Part shown: positions 60,568 to 64,000 of the stretch, piece after piece
Layout: every line of letters begins with the position of its first letter
How positions within the stretch are numbered: the first letter of the stretch is position 1
Source of the DNA: Saccopteryx bilineata
Lineage: Eukaryota; Chordata; Mammalia; Chiroptera; Emballonuridae
Assembly: GCF_036850765.1 (NCBI RefSeq)
Contig: NC_089498.1
Location: forward strand, 48,907,795-48,971,794
Length of the DNA stretch: 64,000 nt
Direction of reading: 5' to 3'
Program-made: the position numbers and the translations under genes
Notes under the pieces: generated by a model
What the model was told of the DNA's origin: nothing
Database searches by the model: none
What the model saw: the letters and a program-made list of their open reading frames with translations, nothing else

Positions 60568-60936
60568 TTTGACATAGACAAAGAGAGGGACAGACAGACA
60601 GGAAGGGAGAGAGATGAGAAGCATCAACTCTTTGTTGTGGCACCTTAGTTGTTCATTGATTGCTTTCTCATATGTGCCTTGACTAGGGGCTCCAGCTGAG
60701 CCAGTGACCTCTTGCCCAAGTCAGCGACCTTGGGCTCAAACCAGCTATCTTGGGCTGGTAACCTTAGGCTCAAGCCAGTGATCATGGGGTCACGTTTATG
60801 ATCCCATACTCAAGCTAGTGACCCCACATTCAAGCTGATGAGCCTGTGCTCAAGCCAAGACCTCGAGGTTTTGAACCTGGGTCCTCTGTGTTCCAGTGCG
60901 ATGCTCTATCCACTGTACCACTGCCTGGTCAGGCTT
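60568..60936 (-). mobile_element. Type B SINE, long variant, reverse
   Basis: Minus-strand head gcctgaccaggcagtggtacag, many gcttgag-type blocks, CT-rich end near 60575. Confidence 0.9.
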
Positions 60937-60939
60937 ATT

Positions 60940-61760
60940 GAAATATATTTTTAAAATATGTAACAATTTTATTTAAACGGTCTATTTTATTTATTTATTC
61001 AACTTTTATTTTTAACTGTCAATTTTTTACCATGTGCCTTAACGTTTATCCTTTGTAACTATTTAAAATTATAACAAAAAATTTTATATGTCAGCATAAT
61101 ATTTCTAAGTATTTATAGAGTTTTGCAAAATTTTGAGGGGGTGGGTAATAGAAACCAAAAATATTTTTAAACAACTTACAGATATAATTACAATTTTATT
61201 TTTAGAATACCTCAAACAAATAAACAAACAAAAATATGATCTTTAAGAAGAGAAGAAGAATTACTCTAAAATAATAATGGCTATATTTTGAATACAGAAA
61301 ATAAATTTTTTTCCTCTTCTACTTATTGGTTATATATTTTCTTCAATGACTTTATTAATATGAATTACTCTTATAATAAAAATATACTTAAGAAATTTAG
61401 AAATAATGTGTAAATTTAAACTCAATGTCCTCTAACTAAATGCCCCAGGCGTCTTCTTACAGGGCAAAATCTATAAGTTTTAGTGTTTCTACCCATATTA
61501 ACCATCTATTTCTGAAGTTTTTGTTTATTATGGAATTTTTGTCAGTGATTTGACTGGGTTGTCCAAAAGAGTGTTTGTTGTCTATCAGTGAAAACATTTT
61601 GACATCTGACACATTTTCCCTTTTTACTTGTGTTCAATCTAAAACAGAGTGGGATATTTATAAAAGTTTAGATACTGCCTTATCTTTACTTCAGCTTTCT
61701 TCTTCAAAAAGCTCAGATATTCTTATCTCTTTTAATTTTTTTCTATTTATTGATCATATT
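60940..61760. other. No gene seen
   Basis: A/T-rich sequence, no repeat assigned. Confidence 0.45.
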
Positions 61761-61764
61761 GATT

Positions 61765-61850
61765 CTTGTGTATGCCCTGACCAGGCATCAGACCCATAAC
61801 TATGGTGTATTGGGACCAGGCTCTAACAAACAGACCTGCCTAGCCAAGGC
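61765..61850 (-). mobile_element. Diverged tRNA SINE head
   Basis: tgtatgccctgaccaggcatcagaccc and ttgggaccaggctctaacaaacagacctgcctagccaagg, a degraded type D head. Confidence 0.5.
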
Positions 61851-62400
61851 TGATATTCTTATCTCTTATCAAAGAACAGTGAGTGACTCACCAAGATTCA
61901 CAAGTATCAACACAGTTAATCAGAATCTAGATCTAAATTGGGTCTCTGCTCTCTGAATTCCTCCACCCCTAGAGTGAAAGATAATGAATCAAGAAAAGTG
62001 AGGAGACTATTAACAAGTGAATGAAAGGAACTTATTGCACAATAAGATGCCCAGGCCTACAAATCTCAGATTTGAGGACTTAGTGCCTTGTGTCAGAAGA
62101 AGGGCTGTACAGCTTTGAATCTTCAAATAGGATTAAGAGGCTGATACCTCTGTCCTTCAAGTCTAGAGGCAGCAGAAGAGTTTTAGGATGAATGGGGAAT
62201 AAAATGCTCAAGGAAGGAAAAAATATAGCAAACAACTAGAGAGCACAACATTTTCACAGCTCTTTGACAATATTAAGGATGAAGTATTTGAACTCTGAAA
62301 AACTGTTGCTTCAAAGTTTAAAAAATAAAATAAAATAGATGAAGGGGGACCAGTGAAGAAAATAATATTTCCTTCATTTTTTTAAGAGGTAAGGAGACTC

Positions 62401-62575
62401 GCCTGACCTGTGGTGGCGCAGTGGATAAAGTGTCGACCTGGAAATGCTGAGGTCGCCGGTTCAAAACCCTGGGCTTGCCTGGTCAAAGCACATATGGGAG
62501 TTGATGCTTCCAGCTCTTCCCCCTGTTCTCTCTCTCTCTCTCTCTAATAAAAAAATGAATAAATAAAATTAAAAA
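62401..62575 (+). mobile_element. Short tRNA SINE (type C), complete
   Basis: Head gcctgacctgtggtggcgcag, B box ggttcaaaacc, (TC)n, A-rich tail. Perfect 18-bp duplication taagaggtaaggagactc (62383-62400, 62576-62593). Confidence 0.96.
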
Positions 62576-63093
62576 TAAGAGGTAAGGAGACTCACTAGCA
62601 TAGGCCGATGAAGGAACATTGAAAGGGTAAAATGACTCCTTTCCCACCGTAGTCCTACCCCTAAGCTTTTTTCCACATTCGTATTTCCGTTCTGAAGTAT
62701 TAAGTGTGCTAAAGTGATTGCATATTTGAACTGATTTTTTTTTCAAAGTCTGATAACAATTTTATTTCTTGAGAATAGAAAATAAAGGGTAAATATAGTA
62801 TAAAATCAAGCAAAAATAACAGCCATTTGGCTCTGATATGTAGAATGAAAGAAACAATCATTTCACCTCTCAATTCCAAAGGGGGATATTAGACCATGGG
62901 GGTTGGCTCATCCTCATCTCACTAGCCTTAAATGCAGGTCTGCAATTCCGAGAGTTAATAGAGTATGTTACTCTTACTAACATCCATATTTATTAATACA
63001 AATCACTTTTTTCACTCCTCACGCAGTAAGACTTTCACTACAAAGCAGCAGAAAACGAAAATGGCGCGTCCTTCACCAAGTTTTAGGAGGGTG

Positions 63094-63549
63094 TTTGTAA
63101 TTTCCATAAACAGGAATGGCACTTAGTACAGTAACTCCTGCCAAATATTTGACAGATAAAACAGCAACTCAGCTGCCATTTCAAAAACAATGCAGGGCCA
63201 GAGGAGGAAGAAGGACTGGCTTATTTAGTACGTCAGCCCAAATCCCCCCTTGCAACGTTGAGTTCGGGTACAAACATTCTAAGGAGTTGTGGTGCCACTC
63301 CAATCCACAAACAGAGGAAACTGTCTTGTACCAGCAGATGCAGCAAAGTCAGTGACTTTTGCCCCAGGCCCTTTGATTATTTTATATACCCCTGTGCCCT
63401 ATCCCTCCCTTGGGGCTGAACCTCTGTAGGGCTGACACCCTTTGTTGGTCTCAGCTAGCTTGCACCCAGGCCTCTTTAAAATAAACTTTCCTTTTGGAAC
63501 ACACTAGCCTTACATTTTCGGTTTGGCCCATGGTTTCTGCCTTTCACAA
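63094..63549 (+). mobile_element. LTR-like segment with TATA and polyA signals
   Basis: GC-richer block opening tgtttgtaatttcc and closing ctttcaca, with a TATA-like tttatatacccc near 63380, AATAAA near 63480, and a following atttggtccc that could be a primer-binding site. No matching second LTR and no gag, pol or env text in the window. A solo or truncated endogenous-retrovirus LTR is inferred. Confidence 0.4.
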
Positions 63550-64000
63550 TTTGGTCCCACATTTCCCTGCAGATAGATGACCTTGCTCATAAGAAAGAAT
63601 ACACATGCTCAAGGCTATTGGAATGAAACAATAAAGGGTTTTCAGTAAATGCTAAACATTTAAAAAAACATTTTCCAAATATTACTTTCTAAGCCCTTAG
63701 ATGCACAGCCCTGAAGAAAGTTCTCTTAAATCCTTAAAAGTATCTGTCACTAAACATTTCCCAGGTATAGACTTGTGATTTCACCTTTCACTGAGCTGAG
63801 ATTCAAATACAGTAATGTCTGTGTTGTAAATGCTACTACAGCTTTCTGACAGGGAAAACTCAGTGTAACATACCTAGAAACACCACAATATATCCATCTC
63901 CTCTTTCTGGAATGGTAACATTATACTCTTGCTAGCTCTTGCTTAACTTGATAGAATCTTAACACAACGTTCATCACCAACATGTAAAGTTTTGTACCTC

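Noticed and set aside
48000..64000. LIPF last exon upstream of LIPK
   Set aside because: No minus-strand text with the NHLDF or GGKD motifs was seen; in human the gap is tens of kilobases, so absence is expected.

Overview
This is a mammalian nuclear genomic window: about 60% A+T, split exons with GT-AG introns, MIR and L2 relics, LINE-1, and dense tRNA-derived SINEs. The SINEs are of the kind found in bats ('ccctggccggttggctcag...' and 'cctgaccaggcggtggcgcag...' heads with A and B boxes), and hAT and mariner MITEs are also present. The source is therefore almost certainly a bat. I do not see the SINE type I associate with horseshoe bats, so I lean towards a yangochiropteran, perhaps an emballonurid, with low confidence.

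The only host gene I can support is on the minus strand: a complete acid-lipase-family gene whose nine coding exons run from 46504 (ATG) down to 25917 (TGA). The spliced frame is 1191 bp, 396 residues plus stop. All eight introns are GT-AG and every phase joins. The order and spacing of the catalytic triad (Ser171, Asp342, His371) and of three cysteines match gastric lipase. The signal peptide and body look like LIPK (lipase family member K), a secreted lipase of differentiating epidermis. In human the neighbours are LIPF upstream and LIPN downstream. I found no exon of either, so the window seems to hold LIPK alone.

Layout: 1-14 kb is intergenic, with a hAT and a mariner MITE, MIR/L2 relics, several SINEs and truncated L1 ends. 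From about 14.1 to 25.0 kb there is an old L1 that was later split by a nearly full-length, recently dead 7.9-kb L1 (15809-23662) and by a SINE (24088-24471). An ancient repeat lies at 25.2-25.9 kb, against the LIPK stop codon. From 25.9 to 46.5 kb is LIPK, whose introns carry SINEs, two hAT MITEs, a mariner MITE, a MIR and an antisense-to-plus L1. From 46.5 to 64 kb is LIPK upstream sequence: SINEs (one locus triply nested), old L1 pieces, a second copy of the mariner MITE and two LTR-like segments.

There is no operon, CRISPR array, rRNA or free-standing tRNA gene. I did not find a new multi-gene system. The most informative items are the L1 5' UTR built from roughly 240-bp tandem units, the nested insertions dated by target-site duplications, a possible chimeric retrotransposition product near 5.2-6.8 kb, and the intact LIPK.
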